The notes under the pieces are model-generated. The model saw only the letters and a program-made list of their open reading frames with translations, had not been told where the DNA came from and made no database searches. The translations under genes were made by a program, and so were the position numbers. A stretch of DNA of 43,674 nt from Betaproteobacteria bacterium (lineage in GTDB: Bacteria; Pseudomonadota; Gammaproteobacteria; Burkholderiales; Casimicrobiaceae), in contig JAGXBK010000007.1 in assembly GCA_018971195.1 (NCBI GenBank), forward strand, positions 1-43,674. The letters run 5' to 3'. Each line of letters begins with the position of its first letter. The first letter of the stretch is position 1. Positions 1-12,423 of this stretch are shown piece after piece.

Positions 1-239
1 ATCAGTTGCGACAGCGCGTAATCGAGCGCCTTCGTGGTCAGCGTCCTGAAGTCGTCGCGCGGCGTCGACGGCGAGAGCATGATCGACTGCAGCCACGAGT
101 ATTCGAGCTGCTTCGTGCGCCAGATCTGCGACAGCACGCCTCCCTGCCGAGGCGCGATCGCTTCCGCGGTCGCGGTCACCGATTGCACGTCGAACAACGT
201 GCCGTACGCGTCGAAAACAAAGGCCGAAACGTTGCTCAT
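1..239 (-). CDS. Haloacid dehalogenase, type II (5' part only)
   Basis: The reading frame starts at ATG 239 and runs off the left edge, so only about the first 79 residues are present. The N-terminus MSNVSAFVFDAYGTLFDV carries the HAD motif I DxxGT, with the nucleophile Asp in FDAYGTLFD. That wording is typical of (S)-2-haloacid dehalogenases, which hydrolyse 2-haloalkanoic acids through an aspartyl-ester intermediate in the cytosol. The following segment (WRTKQLEYSWL) also fits the type II cap region. It lies downstream of the tRNA-Val terminator on the same strand, so it probably has its own promoter in the roughly 15-base gap or depends on read-through. The other HAD motifs cannot be checked, so substrate specificity is inferred from the N-terminus only. 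Confidence 0.85.
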   Translation of the reverse strand, partial: MSNVSAFVFDAYGTLFDVQSVTATAEAIAPRQGGVLSQIWRTKQLEYSWLQSIMLSPSTPRDDFRTLTTKALDYALSQL

Positions 240-253
240 CGGAAGGCCGCCGC

Positions 254-288
254 AAAAAAAGAGGGGTTACACTCGCGCGTAACCCCTT
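254..288 (-). terminator. Rho-independent terminator of tRNA-Val
   Basis: Read on the minus strand, a perfect hairpin (AGGGGTTAC pairing with GTAACCCCT, loop of 8) is followed at once by seven T residues. It lies 9 bases beyond the tRNA 3' end and 15 bases before the dehalogenase start, so it should end the tRNA transcript. Confidence 0.85.
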
Positions 289-296
289 GGTTCATT

Positions 297-371
297 TGGT
301 GGGCGATACTGGGTTCGAACCAGTGACCCCTGCCGTGTGAAGGCAGTGCTCTACCGCTGAGCTAACCGCCC
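297..371 (-). tRNA. tRNA-Val (anticodon CAC)
   Basis: The minus strand folds into a full cloverleaf. The acceptor stem GGGCGGT pairs with ATCGCCC (one G-U). The D arm has AGCTCAGCGGTAGAGC, the anticodon stem CTGCC/GGCAG encloses the loop TTCACAC (anticodon CAC, reads GUG), and the T loop is TTCGAAC. The 3' CCA is encoded. It is a single-gene transcription unit with promoter and terminator on either side. Confidence 0.96.
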
Positions 372-394
372 CGCGAACCCAGACAGGAGTCGGG

Positions 395-424
395 ATTTAA
401 CCACAGTCGGGGGGCCCTGTTCAA
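395..424 (-). promoter_or_regulatory. Sigma-70-type promoter for tRNA-Val
   Basis: On the minus strand TTGAAC (419-424) and TTAAAT (395-400) are separated by 18 bases. The -10 box ends 24 bases before the tRNA 5' end. Confidence 0.6.
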
Positions 425-648
425 ACCCGACGCATGCGATTCTGAGGCTTTTCCGGTTTCCGAACGCACCAAATGGGTGCGCATGCCCGGAAGTCGCCCG
501 GGCCCTGCGGGCGAACCGGCCAGGAGGGCAGGCGGTCGCCCATTGTTTTCAATGGCATAGGGTGAATGACTTGTCCGTGGCCCAGTTCCGGGAGACGCAT
601 TGCGTGATAATCCCTGGCGATGAGCTGCCTCCCGCGCGCCGTTCCCCT

Positions 649-2046
649 GTGAATCCCATCCGCACCCGTTTCGCCCCGAGCCCGACGGGTTTCCTGCACC
701 TCGGCAACATCCGCTCGGCGCTGTTCCCATGGGCATTCGCGCGCCATCACCACGGCGCATTCATTCTGCGCATCGAGGACACCGACCAGGAGCGTTCGAC
801 ACCCGAAGCCGTGCAGGCGATCATCGACGCGATGGCGTGGCTCGGGTTCGACTACGACGAAGGCCCGTATTTCCAGATGCAGCGGACGGACCGGTACCGG
901 GCCGTCCTGGCGGACATGCTTGCCCGCGGGCTCGCCTATCGCTGCTACACGTCGCCCGACGAGCTCGAGCTGCTGCGGGCCGAGCAAATGGCCCGCGGCG
1001 AAAAGCCGCGCTACGACGGACGCTGGCGTCCCGAAAACCTGGGGGCGCGCAGGCCGCCGGAGGGCGTCGCGCCGGTGATCCGCTTCCGCAATCCGGACGC
1101 CGGCATCGTCGCGTGGAACGACGCCGTGAAGGGTGCCATCGAGATCGCCAACGCCGAGCTCGACGACCTGGTCATCGCCCGCGCCGACGGATCGCCGACC
1201 TACAATTTCTGCGTCGTCGTCGACGACCTCGACATGCGGATCACCCACGTGATCCGCGGCGACGACCACGTCAACAACACGCCGCGCCAGATCAACATCA
1301 TGCGGGCGCTGGGCGCCGAGCCGCCGATTTACGCGCACCTGCCGACGGTGCTGACCCCGGAAGGCGACAAGTTGTCCAAGCGCCACGGTGCCCGTGGCGT
1401 GCTGCAATATCGTGACGACGGCTACGTATCCGAAGCAGTGGTGAATTACCTGGCGCGCCTGGGCTGGGCGCATGGCGATGCCGAAGTGTTCAGCGTCGAC
1501 GAGTTCGTCGGCTGGTTCGACCTCGCGGGCCTGTCGTCGTCCCCGGGACGCTTCGACCCGGACAAGCTGAAGTGGCTGAACCACGAGCACATGAAGCGCC
1601 TGCCGGACCCGGAGCTGGCCTCGCGCCTCGCGCCGTTCCTGGGGGCAGCCGGCATCGACGTCGGCCACGGGCCGCCGGTCGCACGCGTCGCGGCGTTGCT
1701 CAAGGACCGGGCGGCGACCCTCACCGAGATGGCGGAGGCCGCCCGCTACTTCTACCATTCCGTCGACGTCGACGCTGCGCTGCTCGCAGGGCAGGTGAGC
1801 GCGGTCAATCGCGGCGCGCTCACCGAGCTGCACGCCGAATTCGCCGATCTGCACTGGACGCGCGAGATGATCGGCACTGCGTTGAAGGCGGCCGCCGCGC
1901 GGCACGGTCTCAAGCCCGCACAGGTGATGATGCCGCTGCGGGTGCTGGTGGCCGGGACGCTCACGACGCCGGCGATCGACGCTGTGCTGGAGCTCGTCGG
2001 TCGCGACGCGACGCGCGCCCGAATGAAAGCGGGACTGCGGATCTGA
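649..2046 (+). CDS. gltX: Glutamate--tRNA ligase
   Basis: Class I aminoacyl-tRNA synthetase that charges tRNA-Glu with glutamate in the cytosol; 465 residues, close to the usual 465-475. The N-terminus [15 protein letters not shown] holds the HIGH-equivalent [14 protein letters not shown] is the family signature, and DKLSKRHGA is the KMSKS-equivalent loop. The C-terminal anticodon-binding domain begins near residue 330. I chose GTG 649 because it places the conserved motif 5-6 residues from the start, as in the family; an in-frame ATG at 562 would add 29 residues with no family counterpart. The zinc-site region keeps one cysteine (RCYTS) where E. coli has CxC...CxH, so this enzyme probably binds no zinc there. 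The gene appears monocistronic, divergent from tRNA-Val. Confidence 0.97.
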   Translation: MNPIRTRFAPSPTGFLHLGNIRSALFPWAFARHHHGAFILRIEDTDQERSTPEAVQAIIDAMAWLGFDYDEGPYFQMQRTDRYRAVLADMLARGLAYRCYTSPDELELLRAEQMARGEKPRYDGRWRPENLGARRPPEGVAPVIRFRNPDAGIVAWNDAVKGAIEIANAELDDLVIARADGSPTYNFCVVVDDLDMRITHVIRGDDHVNNTPRQINIMRALGAEPPIYAHLPTVLTPEGDKLSKRHGARGVLQYRDDGYVSEAVVNYLARLGWAHGDAEVFSVDEFVGWFDLAGLSSSPGRFDPDKLKWLNHEHMKRLPDPELASRLAPFLGAAGIDVGHGPPVARVAALLKDRAATLTEMAEAARYFYHSVDVDAALLAGQVSAVNRGALTELHAEFADLHWTREMIGTALKAAAARHGLKPAQVMMPLRVLVAGTLTTPAIDAVLELVGRDATRARMKAGLRI

Positions 2047-2051
2047 CGCAC

Positions 2052-3805
<1,754 letters not shown>

Positions 3806-3854
3806 TGCGCCGCCGGGTCGCAGCGCTGGGCGGCGTTCGCAGGACGGCTGCACC

Positions 3855-4715
3855 GTGAAGCTCTGCGGCTACGAGGTCGGTCTCGACCGGCCATTCTTCC
3901 TGATCGCGGGTCCTTGCGTGGTCGAGTCGCGGCAGCTCCAGGTCGACGTGGCGGGCGAGCTGAAGGCGATCTGCGCCGACCTCGACATCCCGTTCATCTT
4001 CAAGTCGTCCTACGACAAGGCGAACCGCAGTTCCGCCGCCTCCTATCGCGGGCCGGGAATCGATGCGGGGCTGCGCATCCTCTCCGACGTCCGGCGCCAC
4101 GTCGCGGTGCCGGTCCTGACCGACGTGCATGCCGAAGACGAGATCGCGGCGGCGGCAGCAGTCGTCGACGTCCTGCAGACACCGGCGTTCCTCTGTCGCC
4201 AGACCGATTTCATCCAGGCGGTGGCGCGCTCGGGCAAGCCGGTCAACATCAAGAAAGGCCAGTTCCTCGCCCCCGACGACATGCGCCAGGTCGTCGCCAA
4301 GGCGAAGGCCGCGAGCGGGACCGACAACATCCTCGTCTGCGAGCGCGGCGTGTCCTTCGGCTACCACAACCTGGTGTCGGACATGCGGGCGCTGGCAATC
4401 ATGCGCGCAACCGGCTGCCCGGTCGTCTTCGACGCGACGCATTCGGTGCAGCTGCCTGGCGGCAAGGGCACGTCCTCGGGCGGCCAGCGCGAGTTCGTGC
4501 CGGTGCTCGCGCGCGCGGCCGTGGCCGCAGGCGTGGCCGGGCTGTTCATGGAGACCCACCCGAATCCGGAGGTTGCGCTGTCCGATGGCCCCAACGCGTG
4601 GCCGCTGGGCAGGATGCGCGCGCTGCTGGAAACGTTGAAGGAGATCGATGTCGCAGTGAAGTCAGCACGGTTTCCCGAGCAGGAATTGATGGCCGATGCG
4701 GTCGAGGGCAGTTGA
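3855..4715 (+). CDS. kdsA: 3-deoxy-8-phosphooctulonate synthase (KDO-8-P synthase)
   Basis: Condenses phosphoenolpyruvate with arabinose-5-phosphate to KDO-8-phosphate, the committed step of the KDO sugar of lipopolysaccharide, so the organism has a Gram-negative outer membrane. The 286 residues match the family. Diagnostic segments are [12 protein letters not shown] near the start, [12 protein letters not shown] (PEP/phosphate binding) at about 51-62, [11 protein letters not shown] at about 131 and FMETHPNPE near the C-terminus. Cysteine 21 in AGPCV is also seen in metal-free KdsA enzymes, but metal dependence cannot be settled by eye. The GTG start is 49 bases after the pyrG stop, with an AGGA upstream. 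Its substrate PEP is the product of enolase, encoded next. Confidence 0.97.
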   Translation: MKLCGYEVGLDRPFFLIAGPCVVESRQLQVDVAGELKAICADLDIPFIFKSSYDKANRSSAASYRGPGIDAGLRILSDVRRHVAVPVLTDVHAEDEIAAAAAVVDVLQTPAFLCRQTDFIQAVARSGKPVNIKKGQFLAPDDMRQVVAKAKAASGTDNILVCERGVSFGYHNLVSDMRALAIMRATGCPVVFDATHSVQLPGGKGTSSGGQREFVPVLARAAVAAGVAGLFMETHPNPEVALSDGPNAWPLGRMRALLETLKEIDVAVKSARFPEQELMADAVEGS

Positions 4716-4768
4716 GCGCATCGCACTGCGCCGCTTGTCTTGCGCCGCCGCCTGCTCCTCGACTGATC

Positions 4769-6094
<1,326 letters not shown>

Positions 6095-6103
6095 GTCCCT
6101 ACG

Positions 6104-6436
6104 GTGCGCTGGCTCGCCCTCGTCTTCGCCGCACTGATCCTGGCGATCCAGTACCCGATGTGGCTGGGCAAGGGTGGATGGCTGCAGGTGCGCGAATACG
6201 ATCGCCAGGTGGCGCTGCAGCGCGATGCGAACGCCAGGCTCGAGGCCCGCAACCAGACGCTCGACGCCGACGTGCGCGACCTCAAGACCGGCTACGAGGC
6301 GATCGAGGAGCGCGCGCGTGCCGACCTGGGCATGATCCGGCAGGACGAGGTGTTCTTCCAGATCCAGACGCCCGGTGCGCCGGCGAAGCCCGCGGCCGGA
6401 GCCGCCACCGTCGCGCCGTCGCCGGCTCCTCGTTGA
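6104..6436 (+). CDS. ftsB: Cell division protein FtsB
   Basis: Small bitopic inner-membrane protein of the divisome that joins FtsL and FtsQ and helps activate septal peptidoglycan synthesis. It has 110 residues: a single transmembrane helix at about 3-19 (LALVFAALILAIQYP), then a periplasmic coiled coil at about 30-72 with heptad spacing (LQRDANARLEARNQTL). The conserved stretch ERARADLGMIRQDEVFF follows, then an Ala/Pro-rich tail. The GTG start, 9 bases after eno, gives the right membrane topology. Position behind eno is diagnostic for this family. Confidence 0.93.
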   Translation: MRWLALVFAALILAIQYPMWLGKGGWLQVREYDRQVALQRDANARLEARNQTLDADVRDLKTGYEAIEERARADLGMIRQDEVFFQIQTPGAPAKPAAGAATVAPSPAPR

Positions 6437-6469
6437 AGCCGCGACCCTTCCTCGCCCGCTTCGCTCGCA

Positions 6470-6517
6470 CCGGGCCCCCTCTCCCGCAGGGCGGGAAAGG
6501 GTTGGGGTGAGGCCCGG
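6470..6517 (+). repeat. REP-like inverted repeat between ftsB and the methyltransferase gene
   Basis: The outer arms CCGGGCC and GGCCCGG enclose CCCTCTCCC...GGGAAAGGG and GGGGTGAGG. This resembles the small intergenic palindromes scattered in many GC-rich beta- and gammaproteobacterial genomes. It ends five bases before the chosen start codon of the next gene. Confidence 0.6.
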
Positions 6518-6521
6518 GCAC

Positions 6522-7313
6522 GTGCAGCATGTCGAGAGCCGCCAGAACCCGCGACTGCGCGAAGTCGCACGCCTGATCGGGTCCTCGCGGGATCGCCGCA
6601 AAGCCCAGCGTTGCGTGCTCGAGGGCACGCACCTGATCGGCGTGTACTGCGACCGGCACGGCGCGCCGGAAACGCTGGTCGTCGTCGACGAAGCCGCAGG
6701 CCGCCCCGATATCGCGGCACTGATCGCGCGCGTCGTGCCCTCGCGCGTACTCTCGGTATCGCGGTCGATGTTCACCGAGGTCGCGACGATGCCTCCGGAC
6801 GTCGGGGCCCTCGCGGTCGTCGCGAGTCCCCACGTGACGGCGGCCGCCCCCGGGCACTTCTGCCTGCTGCTCGAGGATCTGCAGGATCCCGGCAATGTCG
6901 GCACCATCCTGCGCAGCGCGGCGGCCGCGGGTGTCGACCAGGTGGTCCTGTCGCAACACTGTGCGTTCGCGTGGTCGCCGAAGGCACTGCGCGCGGGGCA
7001 GGGCGCGCATTTCCTGACGACCCTCGTCGAGGACGCCGATCTTCCGGCCTGGTCGCGCGACTTTCGTGCCCTGGGGGGGCGCGTCGTCGCCACCGTGGTG
7101 CGGGACGGCCAGAGTCTCTATTCCGCTGATCTCGCCGGCCGCGTCGCGATCGCGATCGGAAACGAGGGCAGCGGCCTCTCGATGGCGCTGCTCGCCTGCG
7201 CCGACCTCCGGGTGACCATCCCGATGGCAGCCGGCAACGAATCCCTCAACGCCGCCGCGGTCGCCGCGATCGTCCTGTTCGAGAGCCTGCGCCAGCGCGG
7301 TCTTCCCCGCTGA
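6522..7313 (+). CDS. TrmH/SpoU-family RNA 2'-O-methyltransferase
   Basis: SAM-dependent ribose methyltransferase of the SPOUT superfamily, 263 residues, acting on rRNA or tRNA in the cytosol. The N-terminal substrate-binding part (SRQNPRLREVARLI, then RCVLEGTHLI) is of the RlmB/TsnR type. The three knot motifs are LLEDLQDPGNVGTILRSA (motif 1, with the catalytic Asn-x9-Arg region), AIAIGNEGSGLS (motif 2) and IPMAAGNESLNAAAVAAI (motif 3). The target nucleotide cannot be told from sequence. GTG 6522 was chosen because it gives a family-like N-terminus immediately after the inverted repeat; GTG 6507, inside the repeat, is also in frame. No clear Shine-Dalgarno sequence precedes either. Confidence 0.92.
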   Translation: MQHVESRQNPRLREVARLIGSSRDRRKAQRCVLEGTHLIGVYCDRHGAPETLVVVDEAAGRPDIAALIARVVPSRVLSVSRSMFTEVATMPPDVGALAVVASPHVTAAAPGHFCLLLEDLQDPGNVGTILRSAAAAGVDQVVLSQHCAFAWSPKALRAGQGAHFLTTLVEDADLPAWSRDFRALGGRVVATVVRDGQSLYSADLAGRVAIAIGNEGSGLSMALLACADLRVTIPMAAGNESLNAAAVAAIVLFESLRQRGLPR

Positions 7314-7368
7314 CCCGGGACGGCCCGCGGAATCCCGGCCACAGGCGACTTCGTCGGCGTGCTTGCAG

Positions 7369-8196
7369 TCAGTAGGCGTGCCGCGCGAGCTTCGCCCGAT
7401 GCAAGACCGTCGTTGCGATCTCCTCGATCGATTTCGACGTCGTGTCGAGCATCGGGATCGCGTACTGCTGCATCAGGTGCTCGGCTTCGCGGATTTCATG
7501 GCGGCAGTTCTCGATCGTCGCGTAGCGACTGCCGGGACGGCGCTCCTCGCGGATGTCGCGCAGACGCTCGGCCTGGATCGTGAGTCCGAACAGTCGCTCG
7601 CGGTGCGGCATCACGCTCGCGGGCAGGCGGCGGTCGGCGAAGTCGTCGGGCGTCAGCGGAAAATTGGCGGCACGCACGCCGAACTGCAGCGCGAGATAGA
7701 GCGACGTCGGGGTCTTGCCGCAACGCGAGACGCCGACCAGGATCACCTGCGCCTTGTCGAGATCGCGGGTGACCGCGCCGTCGTCGTGCGACTGGGTGAA
7801 ATTGATCGCTTCCATGCGCGCGAAATACTCGTGGCTGTTGGCGACGCCGTGCGAGCGCCCCGCCGCGTGCGAGCTCTTCGCGCCGAGCTCGGCTTCCAGA
7901 GGCTGGATGAAGATCTGGAACATGTCGAGCGTGAGTGCGTCCGCGTCGCGGCGGATCATCTCGCTCATCGCTTCGTCGACGACCGAGCTGACGACGATGG
8001 GCCGCTTGCCTTCGGCGGCGGCGGTCGCATTGACCTGGCGCACCGCATCGGCAACCTTCTCGACCGAGTCGACGAAAGGAATCGTGATCCGCCTGAAGCG
8101 GATGTCCTCGAACTGGGTCAGCAGGCTGCTGCCGAGCATCTCGGCGGTGATGCCGGTGCGATCGGAGATGAAGAAGACGGTGCGGTGATCCGGCAT
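7369..8196 (-). CDS. ppsR: PEP synthase regulatory protein (bifunctional kinase/pyrophosphorylase)
   Basis: Inactivates phosphoenolpyruvate synthase by ADP-dependent threonine phosphorylation and reactivates it by phosphate-dependent dephosphorylation. It is 275 residues, the usual size of the PpsR/PDRP (DUF299) family. The N-terminus TVFFISDRTGITAEMLG is characteristic, and GVSRCGKTPTSLYLA at about residue 152 is the P-loop-like nucleotide site of this family. The C-terminal region MLDTTSKSIEEIA is also conserved. Its target ppsA lies 1.7 kb away on the other strand. It starts 39 bases after the PHP gene on the same strand and may be cotranscribed with it. Confidence 0.95.
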   Translation of the reverse strand: MPDHRTVFFISDRTGITAEMLGSSLLTQFEDIRFRRITIPFVDSVEKVADAVRQVNATAAAEGKRPIVVSSVVDEAMSEMIRRDADALTLDMFQIFIQPLEAELGAKSSHAAGRSHGVANSHEYFARMEAINFTQSHDDGAVTRDLDKAQVILVGVSRCGKTPTSLYLALQFGVRAANFPLTPDDFADRRLPASVMPHRERLFGLTIQAERLRDIREERRPGSRYATIENCRHEIREAEHLMQQYAIPMLDTTSKSIEEIATTVLHRAKLARHAY

Positions 8197-8235
8197 GGGG
8201 GCTGCGGCTATCGCGGGGCCGGCGCAGATGTCGGA

Positions 8236-9066
8236 CTACCAGTCCGCCCATACCGGGTCGACGGTGTCGGGCATCGGCGGCAGCTGGCCGAGCTCCCACC
8301 GGCTCTCGCCGGGCCCGTGCCAGTCGGAGCCGGAGGAGGCCTTGAATCCGAACACCCGCGCCGACGCGACGAAATCAGCCGATTGCGCGGCGGTATGCGA
8401 CGGCGAGACGACCTCGATCGCATCGCCGCCCAGATCGCGGAACTCGGCGAGCAGCCTGCGCATGCCGGCGGTCGTGAGCTTGTAGCGTCCCGGATGCGCG
8501 ATGACCGCGCGGCCCCCCGCGCCATGGATCCAGCCGACGGCCTCGCCCAGCGTCGGCCACGCGTGCGCGACATAGCCGGGCTTGCCTTTCGTCAGGAAGC
8601 GGCGGAACGCGTCCTGCATGTCGCGCACCTGCCCCGAGTCCACCAGGTGTCGTGCGAAATGCGTCCGCGAGATCAACTGGTCGCTCATCGCATGTGCGCG
8701 GGCGCCCTCGAACGCATCGGGCACGCCCGCGGCCGCGAGCGATTCGCCGATCCTGCGCGCGCGTTGGTCGCGACTGCCGCGGACGGCGGCGAGGCCCTCG
8801 ATCAGCGCCTCGTTCGCAGGATCGATCGCGAGTGCGACCACGTGCACGGTCTCGTTTTCCCAGGTCACCGACAGCTCCGCGCCGTCGATGAAGGTGATCT
8901 CGGCGTCCAGCGCGGCCTCGCGTGCCTCGTCGAGCCCGGCGAGCTGGTCATGGTCGGTCAGCGCGATGACGTCGACGCCGTTGGCCGCCGCCCGCCGCAC
9001 CACGTCCGCCGGGGAGAGGAGGCCGTCGGAGCAGGTCGAGTGACAGTGCAGGTCGTAGCGCGTCAT
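8236..9066 (-). CDS. PHP-domain phosphoesterase (RNase AM / nucleoside bisphosphatase type)
   Basis: Metal-dependent phosphoesterase of the PHP family, 276 residues, similar in layout to E. coli YciV (RNase AM), which hydrolyses 3',5'-nucleotide diphosphates and trims 5' RNA ends. Metal ligands are visible in YDLHCHSTCSDG (HxH and Asp), LTDHD, GAELS, HPGRY and, near the C-terminus, SGSDWHGPG. No extra domain is present. The start at ATG 9066 puts the first HxH at residues 7-9, normal for the family. It is transcribed toward ppsR with a 39-base gap. The exact substrate is inferred from family resemblance only. Confidence 0.88.
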   Translation of the reverse strand: MTRYDLHCHSTCSDGLLSPADVVRRAAANGVDVIALTDHDQLAGLDEAREAALDAEITFIDGAELSVTWENETVHVVALAIDPANEALIEGLAAVRGSRDQRARRIGESLAAAGVPDAFEGARAHAMSDQLISRTHFARHLVDSGQVRDMQDAFRRFLTKGKPGYVAHAWPTLGEAVGWIHGAGGRAVIAHPGRYKLTTAGMRRLLAEFRDLGGDAIEVVSPSHTAAQSADFVASARVFGFKASSGSDWHGPGESRWELGQLPPMPDTVDPVWADW

Positions 9067-9277
9067 GTTTCCATTTTACCAAGTGGCCCCGGACGCCGCG
9101 GCGAAGCGATGCCGGCCGGGGTCGGCGGACTCGATGGTCGATTTTTCCCGGAAACGGGGAAATCCTCATTTGCGGCCCGCTTTACCCGCATTTCATGCTC
9201 CGCCCGGCGCCGCCTGTCGGCCTCTCTTGCATCGGAGCGCCGTTCGGGCAAGGATATGCCATTGGGATAGCATGGGC

Positions 9278-9303
9278 CTGCGCAGATCACCTGCGCAGAT
9301 CAC
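9278..9303 (+). repeat. Perfect 13-base tandem duplication upstream of the HTH gene
   Basis: CTGCGCAGATCAC occurs twice back to back, 32 bases before the start of the small HTH protein. It could be a regulator-binding site. I see no convincing -10/-35 pair next to it. Confidence 0.7.
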
Positions 9304-9335
9304 CCAGGCAGGCCGTCAAACCAGGAGCTTGCGAC

Positions 9336-9731
9336 GTGAAGTTCTTCGACCGTGTGCTGAATCCCCGCGAAATCCGGCGGCGGCTCGGCATGAACCAGGA
9401 ACAGTTCTGGACCCAGATCGGCGTCACCCAGAGCGGTGGCTCGCGCTACGAGAGCGGGCGTGAAATGCCCCGGCCGGTCAAGGAGTTGCTGCGGCTCGTT
9501 CACGTCGAGCAGATCGACCTTTCGCAGGTGAAGCGCGTCGATTTCGAGATCATCAGCTACCTGAAGGAATCGCACCCGGATCTGTACCGCAATCTGCGTC
9601 GCGCCGCGCGCGGCCGCGGCGCGATCGGATCGATTTCCGGCGTCCCGGACATCCCCGGTCCGGAAGCCACCGACGACATGCTCCCCGCGACGGCGTCGGG
9701 CGTTCCGTTCGGCGGCGGACGCGGCGGTTAG
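9336..9731 (+). CDS. Small helix-turn-helix protein
   Basis: A 131-residue cytosolic protein with an XRE-like helix-turn-helix at about residues 10-45. LNPREIRRRLGMNQEQFW is followed by IGVTQSGGSRYESGREMP, the recognition helix and the RxE-like turn. The second half (DLSQVKRVDFEIISYLKE, then HPDLYRNLRRAARGR) is helical and basic and ends in a low-complexity Gly/Pro tail. The GTG start is 8 bases after AGGAG. It lies between the divergent PHP-ppsR pair and ppsA, so a role in controlling ppsA or itself is possible but not shown. Such proteins are probably DNA-binding; no ligand domain is visible. Confidence 0.75.
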   Translation: MKFFDRVLNPREIRRRLGMNQEQFWTQIGVTQSGGSRYESGREMPRPVKELLRLVHVEQIDLSQVKRVDFEIISYLKESHPDLYRNLRRAARGRGAIGSISGVPDIPGPEATDDMLPATASGVPFGGGRGG

Positions 9732-9927
9732 CGGCATCCTCGCCCGCGCGCCCTAGCCTGGCGCGCCGATTCCCTCGTGTGCCCGCGGGACCGTTGCCAT
9801 GCGGTCGCACGCCCGCGTGCACGTCGATGCGGACAGACCCCTGCATCCGGCTTGGTAGAATCAACTGCTGCGCGCGTCCAGGTCGCGGCGCAGCACATCC
9901 ATCGACTCGATCCCCCAGAGGTCCCGC

Positions 9928-12411
9928 ATGACCGAAAGCCCCCGCGTCGTTCCCCTCGAGAGCCTGCGCATGCGCGATCTCGAACAGGTCGGCGGCAAGA
10001 ATGCATCGCTCGGCGAAATGATCGGCGAGCTCGCCGCGGCCGGCATCCGCGTGCCGGGAGGCTTCGCGACGACGGCTGCGGCATTTCGCGAGTTCCTCGC
10101 CCACGATGGTCTGGGCGACCGGATCCACGCAGCGCTTGTCGGCCTCGACATCGAGGACGTCAATGCGCTGGCACGGGTGGGTTCGAGGATCCGCGGGTGG
10201 ATCAGCGCGGCCCCGCTTCCTAAGGCACTCGTCGCCGACATCGAGCGCGCATGGGTGGCGTTGGGCAGCGGTGCCAACACCGCCTCGTTCGCCGTGCGCT
10301 CATCCGCCACCGCCGAGGACCTGCCCGACGCCTCATTCGCAGGTCAGCAGGAGACATTCCTTAATATCAATGGCTTGGATAACATTATTCAAGCAATACG
10401 GCATGTGTTCGCATCGCTCTACAACGACCGAGCCATCACCTACCGAATCCACCACGGGTTCGCTCACAAGGAAGTCGCCTTGTCCGCCGGGGTGCAGCGG
10501 ATGGTTCGCAGCGACAAGGGCTCGGCCGGGGTGATGTTCACGCTCGACACCGAGTCCGGCTTCGACCAGGTCGTGCTGATCACCTCGTCCTACGGTCTCG
10601 GCGAATCGGTCGTTCAAGGCGCGGTCAATCCCGACGAGTTCTACGTCTACAAGCCGAACCTCGCGGCCGGGCGTCCCGCGATCCTGCGCAAGACCACCGG
10701 CAGCAAGGCGACCAAGATGATCTTCGGCAGTCATGCGTCGGCGGGGAAATCGACCGAGGTGATCGACGTCGACGCGGAGGCGCGCGCACGTTTCTCGCTG
10801 ACCGACGCCCAGGCCGAGGAGCTGGGGCGCCACGCCGTGGCCATCGAGCGCCATTACGGGCGCCCGATGGACATCGAATGGGCGCTCGACGGCGAGGACG
10901 GCAAGCTCTACATCCTCCAGGCGCGGCCGGAAACGGTCAAATCGCGCGAAGACGCGAACTCGATGCGGCGTTACCGCCTGAAGTCGCACGGGCGGTCGCT
11001 GGCCTCGGGCCGCGCGATCGGCCAGAAGATCGGACAGGGACCGGTGCGCCTGGTCAAGTCCGTCCTGGAGATGGATCGCGTGAAGCCGGGTGACGTGCTG
11101 GTGACGGACATGACCGACCCCGACTGGGAGCCGGTGATGAAGCGCGCGAGCGCGATCGTCACCAATCGCGGGGGTCGCACCTGTCATGCGGCGATCATCG
11201 CGCGTGAGCTCGGCATTCCCGCCGTCGTCGGCTGCGGGAACGCGACCGAGTTGCTGAAGGATGGCGCGACGGTGACGGTCAGTTGCGCCGAGGGCGACAC
11301 CGGCCAGATCTATCCGGGCCTCCTCGACGTCGAGGTCGTCGACGTCGCGCTCGATCGGATGCCTGAATCACCGACCAAGATCATGATGAACGTCGGCAAT
11401 CCCGAGCTCGCGTTCGAGTTCCGCCAGCTTCCCAACGAAGGCGTGGGCCTGGCCCGCCTCGAATTCATCATCGCCAAGAACGTGGGTATCCATCCGAAGG
11501 CGCTGCTCGAGCTCGACCGTCAACCGCCCGAGCTCAGGCGCGAGATCGAGCGGAGGATCGCGGGATACGCGAGCCCGACCGAGTTCTACGTCGGCAAGAT
11601 CGTCGAAGGCATTTCCACGATCGCGGCGGCGTTCTTTCCGAAGCCGGTCATCGTCCGGCTGTCGGATTTCAAGTCGAACGAATACTCGAACCTGCTCGGC
11701 GGGGAGCACTACGAGCCGCACGAAGAGAACCCGATGCTCGGCTTTCGCGGGGCATCGCGCTACGTCTCGCCCGAGTTCTACGAGTGCTTCGCGATGGAAT
11801 GCGAGGCGATGCGCCGCGTGCGCGACACGATGGGGCTCACCAACGTCGAGCTGATGATTCCTTTCGTGCGCACGATCGCCGAAGCCGAAAAGGTGATTGC
11901 GCTGCTGGCGAAGAACGGCCTGCGCCGCGGCCAGAACGGCCTGCGCGTGATCATGATGTGCGAACTCCCGTCGAACGCGGTGCTGGCATCGCGCTTCCTC
12001 GCGCATTTCGACGGCTTCTCGATCGGGTCGAACGACATGACACAGCTGACGCTCGGCATCGACCGCGACGCCGGCGGCCCGATCGCCGCGACGTTCGACG
12101 AGCGCGACGACGCGGTCAAGGCGATGCTCAAGCTCGCCATCGACGCCTGCCGCGAGCGCGGCGCCTATTGCGGCATCTGCGGGCAGGGACCGTCGGACCA
12201 TCCCGACCTCGCCCAATGGCTGGTGGCGCAGGGAATCGAGAGCATGTCGCTCAACCCCGATACCGTGGTCTCGACCTGGCTGCTGCTCGCGAAGGGAAGC
12301 CCCGCCGCCAACGCGCCCGCGTCGGCAAGGCTCGCCGCGGACCCGGGTCCCGGCACTCAGGGGGTGGCCGCCTCGATCCTTCGGCCGATGGCGGCAGGAA
12401 CCGAGCGGTGA
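9928..12411 (+). CDS. ppsA: Phosphoenolpyruvate synthase
   Basis: Converts pyruvate and ATP to phosphoenolpyruvate, AMP and phosphate, the entry to gluconeogenesis from three-carbon acids; 827 residues, slightly longer than the usual 790-800 because of a Pro/Ala-rich tail. The N-terminal ATP-grasp domain has [11 protein letters not shown] and [21 protein letters not shown] cut across two motifs. The phosphohistidine domain carries the catalytic histidine in [14 protein letters not shown] at about residue 425. The C-terminal PEP-binding barrel has [15 protein letters not shown] and [13 protein letters not shown]. The regulatory threonine that PpsR modifies lies two residues before the catalytic histidine (RTCH), as expected. 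The ATG is 196 bases after the HTH gene. Confidence 0.97.
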   Translation: MTESPRVVPLESLRMRDLEQVGGKNASLGEMIGELAAAGIRVPGGFATTAAAFREFLAHDGLGDRIHAALVGLDIEDVNALARVGSRIRGWISAAPLPKALVADIERAWVALGSGANTASFAVRSSATAEDLPDASFAGQQETFLNINGLDNIIQAIRHVFASLYNDRAITYRIHHGFAHKEVALSAGVQRMVRSDKGSAGVMFTLDTESGFDQVVLITSSYGLGESVVQGAVNPDEFYVYKPNLAAGRPAILRKTTGSKATKMIFGSHASAGKSTEVIDVDAEARARFSLTDAQAEELGRHAVAIERHYGRPMDIEWALDGEDGKLYILQARPETVKSREDANSMRRYRLKSHGRSLASGRAIGQKIGQGPVRLVKSVLEMDRVKPGDVLVTDMTDPDWEPVMKRASAIVTNRGGRTCHAAIIARELGIPAVVGCGNATELLKDGATVTVSCAEGDTGQIYPGLLDVEVVDVALDRMPESPTKIMMNVGNPELAFEFRQLPNEGVGLARLEFIIAKNVGIHPKALLELDRQPPELRREIERRIAGYASPTEFYVGKIVEGISTIAAAFFPKPVIVRLSDFKSNEYSNLLGGEHYEPHEENPMLGFRGASRYVSPEFYECFAMECEAMRRVRDTMGLTNVELMIPFVRTIAEAEKVIALLAKNGLRRGQNGLRVIMMCELPSNAVLASRFLAHFDGFSIGSNDMTQLTLGIDRDAGGPIAATFDERDDAVKAMLKLAIDACRERGAYCGICGQGPSDHPDLAQWLVAQGIESMSLNPDTVVSTWLLLAKGSPAANAPASARLAADPGPGTQGVAASILRPMAAGTER

Positions 12412-12423
12412 TCTGATCGGGGG

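Noticed and set aside
606-611. GATAAT as a -10 box for gltX
   Set aside because: The -10 match is good, but no -35 match was found at proper spacing; it only mildly supports the GTG 649 start.
9141-9163. Hairpin TTTCCC/GGGAAA upstream of the PHP gene
   Set aside because: Only a six-base stem with no T-run and no clear relation to a promoter; too weak to list.
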